Positions 35,699 through 47,553 of a stretch of 64,000 bases of DNA are shown one piece after another (within the stretch, counting starts at the first letter, position 1; every line of letters starts with the position of its first letter). The DNA is from Archivesica marissinica (lineage: Eukaryota; Mollusca; Bivalvia; Venerida; Vesicomyidae). Made by a program: the position numbers and the translations under genes. The DNA lies in NCBI GenBank assembly GCA_014843695.1, contig CM026394.1, positions 39,354,368 to 39,418,367 on the forward strand, in the 5' to 3' direction. The notes beneath the pieces were generated by a model. The model was not told where the DNA came from. It saw only the letters and a list, made by a program, of their open reading frames with translations, and did not search any database.

Positions 35699-36040
35699 CT
35701 AACAATTCAGAATTGAATGCCTCCATTGTTTACACCTAGTGATTGACAGTTGCTGGAAAACATGAAACCAGCCTTTAATAATCTTATAAGCATCCCAGAA
35801 ATGAGATAGGAACCAATTGTGCATAATAAACACCACTGCATCAAATTGACGCCAATCCAGGGAACAAGCTATGCTATGTATTTGCATCAGCGAATCATCT
35901 GGGAACCAATTATCGTTTATTGAATTACAACTGCGTAAATATGTTTCTGGATTCCAGCTCAAGCCTGTATTTCTATGCGCACACCAGTGAACACTTGGAA
36001 CTAGTTCACTGAAAACATTGGACTCTTTTAATACCATCAT
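35699..36040 (-). other. Minus-strand 113-codon ORF, unrecognised
   Basis: Non-repetitive frame with normal-looking composition: HWCAHRNTGLSWNPETYLRS, LDWRQFDAVVFIMHNWFLSH. Could be a fragment of a transposon gene. No domain recognised. Confidence 0.3.
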
Positions 36041-36203
36041 ACGAATACATAGTATTAATTCTTATCACATTAATTCACATCACATTATTTCCCATTCGTC
36101 CAGAAAATCAAAGTTTTGTTGTTTTGAACCCGAAAACATGTGTCCAGATCCCAAGCGTCTGAGAGTGTATGCCGTAGGAGATATCTGTCGGTCAGTTATT
36201 TAT

Positions 36204-36482
36204 TGGCGAATAAACATGGTTTGGAATTAACCAAACAGGTCATAGGCCTAAGTGATTAATGCAGGCGTTCAGAGCGACACACCACGTGTTATTAGACTAT
36301 GTATAACGCAAAAACAAATATTATTTTGATTCTTATTGGCGAATAAACATGGTTTGGAGTTCTAACGCGTAGGAATTAACCAAACAGGTCATAGGCCTAA
36401 GTGATTAATGCAGGCGTTCAGAGCGACACACCACGTGTTATTAGACTACGTATAACGCCAAAACAAATATTATTTTGATTCT
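36204..36482. repeat. Direct duplication of about 130 bp
   Basis: GGCGAATAAACATGGTTTGG ... ATTATTTTGATTC occurs twice. Confidence 0.9.
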
Positions 36483-36724
36483 AACATGACTACAATATCT
36501 AAATAGCTCAAAAATAGTTGGTGTTACTTTTTATAAAGCGTGAATGACGTCACAAAACTACAGTAATGCTAGTAATATGACGTCACGTTTGCCATCACAC
36601 GCTAATCCATGTTTTACTGCAGATTTAAACACGGTACATTTCTTCTCTTGCGTATATACAGACAAAATGCCGAGCCGTGTTAGAATTGTGGGTGATTTAC
36701 TGTTGGCGCTTCAAACGCCCGTGG

Positions 36725-36954
36725 AAGTCGTGATAGCTCGGTGGTAGCGCGTTTGCTTCACGTGCGAAAGGCCCGGAGTTCGAGCCCCGCTGGAGCCGTT
36801 ACGATCGTGTCCTTAGGCAAGGCATTTAAATTCCACATGCCTCTTCTCTCTCCCTCGTGGCGATGGATTCAATCAGGAATGAGGTCTCGAGAGTGATTAG
36901 TATAAGTTATAAGAACTTGTTTCGCAATCGAGCTAAAATAAATTGGTATAAACT
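36725..36954 (+). mobile_element. SINE C next to the TM5 exon
   Basis: Full length with 12-bp duplication AAACGCCCGTGG (36713-36724, 36955-36966). Confidence 0.97.
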
Positions 36955-36995
36955 AAACGCCCGTGGTTTTTTTAACTGTGTTCATATTATTCCAG

Positions 36996-37065
36996 GTGTT
37001 GGAACACGCATCCTACTCCCGGGTACTACTGGCTTATACGTGGATCTATTGTGGCGGCGATGCTT
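36996..37065 (+). CDS. PTH1R-like: PTHR-like receptor, ECL2-TM5 exon
   Basis: Reads (L)CWNTHPTPGYYWLIRGSIVA then AML. CW is the invariant extracellular-loop-2 pair, whose Cys bonds to TM3. Acceptor ATTCCAG, donor CTT|GTAAGT, phase 0. A complete SINE C inserted with a 12-bp target duplication ends 41 nt upstream of the acceptor. Confidence 0.94.
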
Positions 37066-37192
37066 GTAAGTACCCCCCCCCCCCCAATGGCTTGGACACC
37101 CGGTCCCTAATGTGTGAATAATTCGTTCAACCATGACCATAGAGAACATGCTCGAAATAATACCTTTTCCACTGTGGCCACTGATAGTGACA

Positions 37193-37757
37193 GACGGATC
37201 TGTAGTCCAGTGGTAACACGCTGGACTGGTAATCCAAGGATCACAGGTTCGATCCCCCGTCTGACCCTAATACAATTAACAGTCTTTCAGATGGGACGTT
37301 AAACCGAGGTCTCGTGTCGGTGCTTTACACCGTGCACGTAAAAGAACCAGAGGAGACTCTGGAATGGGTCTCTGTCTGTATCATTGCACTATCCTCCAAA
37401 AATCTAAAATGACTAGTCCGCCTCCGTGGTCGAGTGGTTAATGTCGCTGACTTGTATACCACTGTAACCTATCATCACTGATGGTCACGGGTTCGAGCCC
37501 CGCTCAGACCGTGTCTCATTTATATGATAAAGTTAGTAGTTTCTTACGGAGGTTGGTGCACCCAAGTACTGGTTAACCGTTGGAGCCTGCCCAGGAAAGA
37601 TGTTGTTAGGTAAACTGCCCGCCGGCGATATAGCCCAAAATGGTGCTGATGCAGGCGTAAAACCCGAAATATAACATAACTAAAATGACTAATCTCTTCA
37701 GGAGGCGTCGCTCATATGGGCAATCGGTAGCGACGATACATAAACGTAAAACACACA
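37193..37757 (+). mobile_element. SINE B split by SINE A
   Basis: Head and body 37193-37415, tail 37680-37757. Confidence 0.95.
37416..37679 (+). mobile_element. SINE A nested in SINE B
   Basis: Full length; 12-bp duplication CTAAAATGACTA at 37404-37415 and 37680-37691 splits a SINE B. Confidence 0.95.
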
Positions 37758-38009
37758 CTGATAGTGGTACCCATGTGCGAGATGGAGACAGCTGAATACA
37801 AGAGGCCCGTAGTATTTGAATACTAGCATTTGCCTGGAACGATGTAAACAATAGACCTATCTTCTAGTGTAGAAGAGCTGATGTCACACACATGATGACG
37901 TGCAGCCAGCCAACAACACCAGCTTTAAGATTTTAAGATAATGCCGTAGCACAATTATCCATGACTTATTTCTACCCCTACCATACCCGCGGAGACTAAT
38001 AATAAATGT

Positions 38010-38595
38010 GGTACTCTTAATGGGGCCCTGGGGTTACTCTTAATGGGGCCCTGGGTTACTCTTAATGGGGTCCTGGGGTTACCCGTAATGGGTTCCTGAG
38101 GTTACTCTTAATGGGGCCCTGGGGTTACTCTTAATGGGACCCTGGGGTTACTCCTACTTGGGCCCTGGGGTTACTCTTAATTGGGCCCTGGGGTTATTCT
38201 TAATGGGGCCCTGGGGTTACTCTTAACTTGTCGTGATAGCGCAGTGGATGCACGTTCGCTTCAGGTGCGAAAGGTCAGGAGTTCGAGCCCCACTGGAGCC
38301 GTTACGATCGTGCCCTTAGGCAAGGCATTTAAATTCCACGTTGCCTCTTCTCTCTCCCTCGTGGCGATGGATTCCATCAGGAATGAGGTCTCGAGAGTGA
38401 TTTATATAAGTTGAAATAACTTGTTTCGCAATTGAGCTAAAATAAATTTGTATAAACTATAAACTTAATGGGGCCCTGGGGTTACTCTTAATGGGGCCCT
38501 GGGGTTACTCTTAATGGGGCCCTGGGGTTATTCTTAATGGGGCCCTGGGGTTACTCTTAATGGGGTCCTGTGGTTACTCTTAATGGGGTCCGATT
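38010..38595. repeat. 23-bp array split by SINE C
   Basis: Units of TTACTCTTAATGGGGCCCTG plus GGG; about nine before and six after the SINE. Confidence 0.95.
38226..38463 (+). mobile_element. SINE C inside the 23-bp array
   Basis: Full length; array units resume directly on both sides. Confidence 0.95.
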
Positions 38596-38758
38596 AAAAA
38601 TGATTCCTGTCCACATAACGGCACAATTGGCTGCACATAGCGGCCCCTGAGAAATAGTCCTTTATTTAATATGATTGAATAGTTTTTTGCTGTGATTCTT
38701 TTCGGAATTAAAATTGTATCGACAGCTTAGATCATACTGTGCAGCGTCACTCCAGTTA

Positions 38759-39110
38759 AATAATGGCCGAAGAAGGCCCTGTGGGTACACCTATCTAATG
38801 GTCGAAGAAGGCCCTGTGGGTACACCTATCTAATGGTCGAAGAAGGCCCTGTGGGTACACATATCTAATGGCCGAAGAAGGCCCTGTGGGTACACCTATC
38901 TAATGGTCGAAGAAGGCCCTGTGGGTACACCTATCTAATGGCCGAAGAAGGCCCTGTGGGTACACCTATCTAATGGCCGAAGAAGGCCCTGTGGGTACAC
39001 CTATCTAATGGTCGAAGAAGGCCCTGTGGGTACACCTATCTAATGGTCGAAGAAGGCCCTGTGGGTACACCTATCTAATGGCCGAAGAAGGCCCTGTGGG
39101 TACACCTATG
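38759..39110. repeat. 35-bp array
   Basis: Ten units of TAATGGTCGAAGAAGGCCCT then GTGGGTACACCTATC. Confidence 0.97.
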
Positions 39111-39194
39111 ATCAGTATTTCAGACACGGACGGCTACCCCGTGTAGAACCGTCTAACTTCCTAACATGAAAAAATTCAACACCCACAGTTTGAT

Positions 39195-39272
39195 TCGAAC
39201 CTACAACCGTAAGGCAAGTGAATTATTGTCAACGACCGTAACCACTGCTGTGGAACGTCCCCCGCTCACATT
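39195..39272 (-). other. tRNA-like sequence (worn)
   Basis: Minus strand: CAGCAGTGGTTACGG and B box GGTTCGAATC, with an over-long middle. Probably another SINE head or tRNA pseudogene. Confidence 0.4.
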
Positions 39273-39513
39273 ATATTGCCGGTTTACTCTATGTAGGGCT
39301 CGTTAGTGAGCACGATTAGGGATTTAGATTGGGGGCGGGGGGAGTCTTTCAATTAATTTATTAAATTAGTATAGCCTGTGGAATTGCTAATGCTGTTTCC
39401 TATATCGACATATAACGCTGTCTGTTCCAGGTTCCACATTAATTCACATCAGCTTATTTGATTTGAATAAGATCGTGTAATGTAGCGACTTATGTCGTCC
39501 TGTATTCGTTGGC

Positions 39514-39639
39514 TAGCCTGGGTTACAGTCTGTCGATTTTCACTTTTTTTATTTCTGGCAAAATGACATGTTGATATGATCAGAAACTCAATACGGCTCA
39601 ATTAATGGTCTCCGTGTTACAACGACTGTTCCCAGGCTA
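39514..39639. mobile_element. MITE family M2, copy 3 (youngest)
   Basis: 126 bp from TAGCCTGGG to CCCAGGCTA between perfect 9-bp duplications TTCGTTGGC. The 9-bp duplication suggests a Mutator-like rather than a hAT (8 bp) origin. Confidence 0.8.
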
Positions 39640-39705
39640 TTCGTTGGCTCTCGTTGATCGTTAGTGGGAAAAAATCCAGGAACAGCAAGTATTACGAAAT
39701 CAAAC

Positions 39706-39915
39706 GTGGAAGTCGTGATAGCGCAGTGATAACGCGTTCGCTTTAGGTGCGACAGGCCCGGGGTTCTAGCCACGCTGAAGCCCTTAGGCAGGGCATTTCA
39801 ATTCCACGCGTTACAGCTACTCTACCTAGTGGCGATGGATTCCATCAGGGATGAGGGCTCGAGAGTGATTAATATAATTGTAAGAACTTGTTTCGCAATC
39901 GAGCTGAAACGAAAC
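39706..39915 (+). mobile_element. SINE C
   Basis: Full head, body with small deletions. Confidence 0.9.
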
Positions 39916-40082
39916 TTTGAATTAATTACTAATTTTAGAATGCTTCAGGCCTGTCTCGTGTTTAACCAGCACACGAGACATGATGCATCATTAGTAACCA
40001 ACATTGCCCCCCTTACAAGGTGTGCTGATTGAGCGTATTTTACCCTCGCCGCCGGCCAACCATCCTTACAAGGACGGCGTGC

Positions 40083-40232
40083 TAGGACAAATATACCCAT
40101 ACAGATCCAATTGGTGTGAACGTTTCGTAGTTGGACATATATACCCATACAGATCCAATTGGTGTGAACGTTTCGTAGTTGGACATATATACCCATACAG
40201 ATCCAATTGGTGTGAATGTTTCGTAGTTCACG
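40083..40232. repeat. 48-bp array, three units
   Basis: Units with ATACCCATACAGATCCAATT and GGTGTGAACGTTTCGTAGTT. Confidence 0.95.
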
Positions 40233-40456
40233 TTTGAACTCGTTTCCACTTTTTCAAATTATTGATACTCCGGCTGTCGTACAGTCCGCACCGACATATA
40301 CAGCTCTGACACCCCTAGAGGCGTCCCTGGTTCGGATATACAGTAAGAATGTAATATATCCTACATATAAGCACATATAATTTCCAAAAACAACATTTCA
40401 TTCGTAATTCTCAAAATGCATATAAAATATACATGATGTCGAATACTTCAGATATT

Positions 40457-40672
40457 CTAGTTCGATCCCCCGTCTGACCCTAATAATAATAACAATCTGT
40501 CAGTAGGGACGTTATACCGAGATCTCTGTGCTTTACATAAGAACCAGAGGAGACTCTGGAATATGTTTGTCTGTATCGTTGCACTATCCTACAAAACTTA
40601 AAATAATAATCTCTTCAGGAGGCGTCGTTCAAATGGGTAACCGGTAGCGACGATAAATAAACGTAAACACAC
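40457..40672 (+). mobile_element. SINE B, 5'-truncated
   Basis: Starts at the B box GTTCGATCCCCCGTCTG and runs to the tail. Confidence 0.85.
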
Positions 40673-40724
40673 ACGCGTACTGTAGGTATATATCCGACCT
40701 ATAACGGTATCGAAACAGGCAGGT

Positions 40725-40949
40725 GGCGACATCGAGGTCCACCGGAACCAAGGTGGTGATGTCCTTAGGTGACACTCTTAGGTCCACATTGCGTCTTCTC
40801 TCTCCCTCGTGGCGATATATTCCACCAGGAATTTAGGTAACGAGAGCGATAAGTCTAATGCTGTAAGAATTTGCTTCGAAACGTAGCAAAAATAATTTTG
40901 TATAAACTAAAAATAAATTTGTAAACTGCTAAAAATAAAATTGTATAAT
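40725..40949 (+). mobile_element. SINE C, worn, with repeated tail
   Basis: Head unrecognisable; body TCTCTCCCTCGTGGCGATAT clear; the tail motif AAAATAAATTTGTA is repeated about three times and ends 25 nt before the ICL3 exon. Confidence 0.8.
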
Positions 40950-40974
40950 GTATTATTTGTTTGGTTATTTTCAG

Positions 40975-41060
40975 ACCAATTTCTTCATATTCCTCAACAT
41001 CATGCGTGTGTTGTTCACGAAGCTAAATGCATTTAAGACTCCGGACGTTAAAAGGTACAG
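40975..41060 (+). CDS. PTH1R-like: PTHR-like receptor, TM5 end and ICL3 exon
   Basis: Reads TNFFIFLNIMRVLFTKLNAF then KTPDVKRY and AG of an Arg codon. NFxxFLNIxRVLxTKL matches PTHR TM5. Acceptor TTTTCAG, phase 0. The donor is ACAG|GTATAG, phase 2; a second in-frame donor TATAG|GTAGGT lies 6 nt further and would add two residues. Confidence 0.94.
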
Positions 41061-41247
41061 GTATAGGTAGGTAGTGGTTTGATGTACTCACCCACGCTTG
41101 CTCTTCTAATACACTATGGCATGCTGAATTCCGGAAATAACCAGCTTTATGATTGTAGTAATAGTTGTCCGTAGATAATATTAAAACAAACATGACCACG
41201 TTCCGTACACTAACCGAATTGACATAGGAAGAGCATGACTAATACTT

Positions 41248-41525
41248 TTTTATTACGTTTATTTATCGTCGCTACCGGTTGCCCATATGAGCGACGCCTC
41301 TTGAAGAGAGTAGTCATTTTAGATTTTTGGAGGATAGTGCAATGATACAGAGAAACCCATTCCAGAGTCTCCTCTGGTTCTTTTACGTGCACGGTGTACA
41401 GCACCGACACGAGGCCTCGGTTTAATGTCCCACTTGAAAGACCGTTAATTTTATTAATGTCTATTAATGTCAGACGGGGGATCTAACCTGCGATCCATGG
41501 ATTACTAGTCCAGCATGTTACCACT
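41248..41525 (-). mobile_element. SINE B
   Basis: Minus strand, slightly worn head. Confidence 0.9.
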
Positions 41526-42003
41526 AAAGTTAAAACTAGGATACATTTGCATAGGAATAATGGATCATTTCCAAGTAAAGAACAAAACGCATAAACAGAC
41601 TTTAAGCACAAACTATAGCTATAATTTGTTATCGAGTTCGTATATCTCATGAGATACTGGTCACATGTAATAATTGTATTTATTATTTTTTATTATTTGT
41701 GTGTGTTAAGTTTATTTAACGTCGCTACCGTTTGCCCATATGAGCGTAGCATAAAACATAATACACTGTTTATAACCAAATACATACTGAGTACAATATA
41801 AACAATTTGCATAATTATTATCAAAAGAGCACACGTACTATGGAACATAAATTAAATGTTTTCTGTAGTACGGATTTGGTATGCAAAGTAAATATATCTT
41901 GACAAATTATTAATAACGTATCTTGAAGTAGAAAGACATTAAGGCTCTAAATGTGTTAAGTGTAACTGTTGGGCAATGGCAAAAGTACTGTTTAAAATAT
42001 TTC
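41526..42003. other. Intron, small SINE B tail piece only
   Basis: ACGTCGCTACCGTTTGCCCA at about 41718 is a minus-strand SINE B tail; otherwise nothing. Confidence 0.5.
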
Positions 42004-42355
42004 TTTCTTAGCGCAGCATTACATCGTAATAAAGGATGTTTTGGGTTAAATATTAATGTGTGTGTGTTTACAAAAATCAAAATAGTCGCTCAGAAATGAT
42101 AACATTCCAATAAATTTAAACCGTATCATACGTGAATTTGTTTATCAACGCACGACATGTAAACACGCACAGCACGCATGCGTGAAGCAACAGAGGATGT
42201 AGAAAACAACGTATATAGTTTGAACATGAAAGACTATCTATCTATCTATCTATCTTCCTCTAATGTTTAACCCCTCGTGGGGATGTAGAAATGTCCCTAC
42301 AAATTGATTTTTTCAAATATCTGTTATTTCATACGATGTAATGCTGCTTTAAATC
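42004..42355. mobile_element. MITE family M4, copy 1
   Basis: Ends GCAGCATTACATCGTA and its complement TACGATGTAATGCTGC. A (TATC)n run lies at 42236-42254. Confidence 0.7.
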
Positions 42356-42425
42356 TTTATAATTAAGGCAAACAAGTAAAAACTGGTATTCGCTTTCAAC
42401 AGCGTTCATGGTGCAAACAAAGAAA
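42335..42425 (-). pseudogene. LINE 3' fragment, minus strand
   Basis: Reads VCTMNAVESEYQFLLVCLNY then KDLKQHYIV, the same Cys-rich C-terminal domain as at 4.2 and 9.9 kb. Confidence 0.6.
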
Positions 42426-42495
42426 CTTACCAAATCATAGTATTGATTCGATATATTTGTTTTATTTATTTGAAGTTTATTTAACGTCACTACCG

Positions 42496-42779
42496 AGCCC
42501 CGCTCAGACCGTGTCTCATCTATATGAAATAGTTTGCAATTTCTTACGGAGGTTGGTGTACCCAAGTACTGGAGCCTGCCCAGGAAAGGTGTTTGGTAAA
42601 CTGCCCGCCGGCGATATAGCCCAAAATGGTGCTAATGCAGGCGTAAAACCCGAAATATAACAAATCTTTCATATAAAGAGACACGAGCTGAGCGGGGTTC
42701 GAACCAGTGACCATCAGTGATAATAGTTTACAGTAGTATACAAGTCAGCGACCTTAACCACTCGACCACGGAGGCGGAC
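42496..42779. mobile_element. SINE A pieces, head-to-head
   Basis: A 5'-truncated + copy (42496-42662) followed by a minus-strand head (42680-42779). Confidence 0.85.
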
Positions 42780-43107
42780 ATATTGTTATTTGGTACAGAC
42801 TTGTTTTAATATGTTGACAGTTTTAGGTTTAGCTAAACGGAACAATTTTATGTTTAGCTAAACAGAACAAGTAATAATGCACAAATGTGCAATTCATACT
42901 GCCTGGAAAATGACAATGCAGAATTATGAGCGTCTGGTAATTTCCCTGCACAATAATCGTGAACCAATATACCACATATGTCTGAACGTTTCCGAGAAAT
43001 AAAACCTAGGAATATTATTGCAACAGTTCTACGAACTCGATCACTGAGGCGGACTCGGTAAATTCTTAACAGATGACCCGTAATACATATATGATGGCAG
43101 ATACCGT

Positions 43108-43345
43108 GTCCGTAGCCTAGTGGTAATGCGTCCGCCTGCGGAGAGGGAAGTCGAAAATGTCCAACCTCGCCATTGATTCAATCTAATATGGCCGCCAGCT
43201 AGTTAAATACTGGTTGTGGACTGCCTGGCGCCTGCCCTGCAAGGATAGGTTTCTGTAATAACCCATAAGTGGTGTCTCATAAGTCAGAAATATCTGACCA
43301 TTGTGACTCTATGATAACCAAACACTTTACCGTGCTTTATATGGG
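43108..43345 (+). mobile_element. SINE E
   Basis: Head GTCCGTAGCCTAGTGGTAAT, body with GGTGTCTCATAAGTCAGAAA. Confidence 0.8.
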
Positions 43346-43387
43346 ATAATATGTTAAGGATACCTAATATTAACTGATACAAACATA

Positions 43388-43661
43388 GGGATATGTAGTC
43401 CGTCCAGTGGTAACATGCTGGACTGGTAATCCAGGGATCGCAGGTTCGATCCCCCGTCTGACCCTAATACAATTAACAGTCTTTCAGATGGGACTTTAAA
43501 CAGAGGTCTCGTGTCGGTGCTTTACATCGTGCACGTAAAAGAACCAGAGGAGAGTATGGTATCACTGCACTATCCTCCAAATATCTAAAAATGACTAATC
43601 TCTTCAGCAGGCGTCGCTCATATGAGCAACCAGTAGCGACGATAAATAAACGTAAAACACA
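43388..43661 (+). mobile_element. SINE B
   Basis: Nearly full length, 70 nt before the 3-kb array. Confidence 0.9.
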
Positions 43662-43731
43662 CAACTGATACAGAACAGAACCTATTTTATAGATAAAACT
43701 CAAATGTTTTATTTTAGTTTTATACCTAACC

Positions 43732-46700
43732 CGTGTATGTCGTGTATGTCGTGGTGTATGTCGTGGTGTATGTCGTGGTGTATGTCGTGTATGTCGTGCA
43801 TGTCGTGTATGTCGTGGTGCATGTCGTGGTGTATGTCGTGTATGTCGTGCATGTCGTGTATGTCGTGGTGTATGTCGTGTATGTCGTGGTGCATGTCGTG
43901 GTGTATGTCGTGTATGTCGTGCATGTCGTGTATGTCGTGGTGTATGTCGTGTATGTCGTGGTGTGTATGTCGTGTATGTCGTGTATGTCGTGGTGTATGT
44001 CGTGTATGTCGTGTGTATGTCGTGTATGTCGTGTATGTCGTGGTGTATGTGGTGCATGTCGTGGTGTATGTCGTGTATGTCGTGGTGTATGTCGTGGGTA
44101 TGTCGTGTATGTCGTGTATGTCGTGGTGTATGTTGGCATGTCGTGGTGTATGTCGTGTATGTCGTGGTGTATGTCGTGTATGTCGTGCATGTCGTGTATG
44201 TCGTGGTGTATGTCGTGTATGTCGTGCATGTCGTGTATGTCGTGGTGTATGTCGTGTATGTCGTGCATGTCGTGTATGTCGTGTATGTCGTGTATGTCGT
44301 GGTGTATGTCGTGTATGTCGTGCATGTCGTGTATGTCGTGTATGTCGTGCATGTCGTGTATGTCGTGGTGTATGTCGTGTATGTCGTGTATGTCGTGGTG
44401 TATGTCGTGTATGTCGTGTATGTCGTGTATGTCGTGTATGTCGTGTATGTCGTGTATGTCGTGTATGTCGTGTATGTCGTGTATGTCGTGTATGTCGTGT
44501 ATGTCGTGGTGTATGTCGTGTATGTCGTGTATGTCGTGGTGTATGTCGTGTATGTCGTGTATGTCGTGGTGTATGTCGTGTATGTCGTGTATGTCGTGTA
44601 TGTCGTGTATGTCGTGTATGTCGTGTATGTCGTGTATGTCGTGTATGTCGTGTATGTCGTGTATGTCGTGGTGTATGTCGTGTATGTCGTGGTCGTGTAT
44701 GTCGTGTATGTCGTGTATGTCGTGTATGTCGTATGTCGTGTATGTCGTGTATGTCGTGTATGTCGTGTATGTCGTGTATGTCGTGTATGTCGTGTATGTC
44801 GTGTATGTCGTGTATGTCGTGTATGTCGTGTGTCGTGTATGTCGTGTATGTCGTGTATGTCGTGTATGTCGTGGTGTATGTCGTGTATGTCGTGTATGTC
44901 GTGTATGTCGTGGTCGTGTATGTCGTGTGTGTCGTGTATGTCGTGTATGTCGTGTATGTCGTGTATGTCGTGTATGTCGTGTATGTCGTGTATGTCGTGT
45001 ATGTCGTGGTGTATGTCGTGTATGTCGTGTATGTCGTGGTGTATGTCGTGCATGTCGTGTATGTCGTGTATGTCGTGTATGTCGTGTATGTCGTGTATGT
45101 CGTGGTATGTCGTGTATGTCGTGTATGTCGTGTATGTCGTGCATGTCGTGTATGTCGTGTATGTCGTGTATGTCGTATGTCGTGTATGTCGTGTATGTCG
45201 TGGTGTATGTCGTGGTATGTCGTGTATGTCGTGTATGGTAGATGTCGTGGTATGTCGTGTATGTCGTGTATGTCGTGGTGCATGTCGTGTATGTCGTGTA
45301 TGTCGTGGTGTATGTCGTGTATGTCGTGTATGTCGTGTATGTCGTATGTCGTGCATGTCGTGTATGTCGTGCATGTCGTGTATGTCGTGCATGTCGTGTA
45401 TGTCGTGGTCTGTCGTGTATGTCGTGTATGTCGTGGTGTATGTCGTGTATGTGTATGTCGTGTATGTCGTGTATGTCGTGGTGTATGTCGTGGTGTATGT
45501 CGTGTATGTCGTGGTGCATGTCGTGCATGTCGTGTATGTCGTGTATGTCGTGCATGTCGTGTATGTCGTGGTGCATGTCGTGTATGTCGTGTATGTCGTG
45601 CATGTCGTGCATGTCGTGTATGTCGTGGTGTATGTCGTGTATGTCGTGGTGTATGTCGTGGTGTATGTCGTGCATGTCGTGTATGTCGTGGTGCGTGTAT
45701 GTCGTGTATGTCGTGTATGTCGTGCATGTCGTGTATGTCGTGGTGCATGTCGTGTATGTCGTGTGCATGTCGTGGTATGTCGTGTATGTCGTGTATGTGT
45801 ATGTGTGTATGTCGTGTATGTCGTGTATGTCGTGTATGTCGTGGTGCATGTCGTGTATTCGGTATGTCGTGCATGTCGTGTATGTCGTGTATGTCGTGGT
45901 GTATGTCGTGTATGTCGTGGTCGTGTATGTCGTGTATGTCGTGTATGTCGTGTATGTCGTGTATGTCGTGTATGTCGTGTATGTCGTGTGCATGTCGTGG
46001 TGTATGTCGTGTATGTCGTGGTGTATGTTCGTGTATGTCGTGTATGTCGTGTATGTCGTGCATGTCGTGTATGTCGTGTATGTCGTGTGTATGTCGTGTA
46101 TGTCGTGGTGTATGTCGTGTATGTCGTGTATGTCGTGGTGCATGTCGTGTATGTCGTGTATGTCGTGGTGCATGTCGTGTATGTCGTGGTGTATGTCGTG
46201 TATGTCGTGCATGTCGTGTATGTCGTGGTGTATGTCGTGTATGTCGTGCATGTCGTGGTGCATGTCGTGTATGTCGTGGTGTATGTCGTGTATGTCGTGC
46301 ATGTCGTGGTGCATGTCGTGGTGCATGTCGTGCATGTCGTGTATGTCGTGGTGCATGTCGTGTATGTCGTGCATGTCGTGTATGTCGTGGTGTGTGTATG
46401 TCGTGTATGTCGTGTATGTCGTGTATGTCGTGTATGTCGTGGTGTATGTCGTGTATGTCGTGTATGTCGTGTATGTCGTGGTCGTGTATGTCGTGTATGT
46501 CGTGTGTATGTCGTGTATGTCGTGTATGTCGTGTATGTCGTGGTGCATGTCGTGTATGTCGTGTATGTCGTGTATGTCGTGATGTCGTGTATGTCGTGCA
46601 TGTGTGTATGTCGTGGTGCATGTCGGTGTATGTCGTGTATGTCGTGTATGTCGTGTATGTCGTGGTGCATGTCGTGTATGTCGTGTATGTCGTGTATGTC

Positions 46701-46770
46701 GTGTATGTCGTGTATGTCGTGTATGTCGTGTATGTCGTGGTGCATGTCGTGTATGTCGTGTATGTCGTGT
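43732..46770. repeat. 3-kb array of 9- and 12-bp units
   Basis: TATGTCGTG (9 bp) mixed with TATGTCGTGGTG (12 bp) and CATGTCGTG variants. Both lengths are multiples of three, so most frames stay open on both strands; these are not genes. Confidence 0.98.
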
Positions 46771-46789
46771 AGGTATTCAATGTCTGCAT

Positions 46790-47550
46790 ATATATCGTGG
46801 CTCTCTCTCGTAATGCCTTGGGAGATATGTCTCGACAACTCATATTGTTATGCAAATGTGGACGTAGTGATGCGTAAATGCTAGAAATTGTGTTAGTTTA
46901 GAAATAATGTGTAGTTTGTTCGACGCTCTGACAACCCTATCTGATGACATTATATATACAATATACATTAGGGATGGCATCGAATATTCCCTCGAACGTC
47001 CGAATATCCGAATACTATTCCAGTATTCGAATATTCGGAAAAATATATTATATTGTCATAAAAAATTGTAATATTCAATATTCTAACACGACCCAGCTAA
47101 TAACATATATACTTGTAGAGTAAAATCTACCTCGGGTTATTCTGCGATACACCTACCTTGAACTATGTTGCGCGCGCACAGTGGTTTGGCTATTACATTT
47201 ATGCAATGCGTGTAATGTTTTATGAATGAAAGTCACGTGATGTTTGTAAATACTACCGTGGGAATTCGCGGAAGTGAACTATTTTTAGAATCAGATAATC
47301 TCTTGTCCGTCTTGTTTTTCTGTTGAGTAACGTTTCAGTTACTATTCTGTACAGTTTTATTTGACAAAATAAATAAAATTATTGATCAGTTACAACTTTT
47401 GTTCATTTATGCACTAGATTGATATTTTCCATAAAAAATAACGTCATCACCCCTTACGCGGGAGGACATTTCGAAAGCCAAATGCAGCGGAGTACCACGG
47501 CGTTTGAAGAAAATACTCCTTTGATTCTCGTCGTGTTAGAATCGAAATAA
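46790..47550. other. Intron, possible worn MITE
   Basis: A palindromic stretch around 46975-47045 (GAATATTCCCTCGAACGTCC ... CAGTATTCGAATATTCGG); otherwise unrecognised. Confidence 0.4.
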
Positions 47551-47553
47551 TAA

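Noticed and set aside
43473..46884. Open frames of 450-1120 codons on both strands
   Set aside because: They are the 9/12-bp array read in different frames; His/Thr/Tyr or Cys/Met repeats with no other content.
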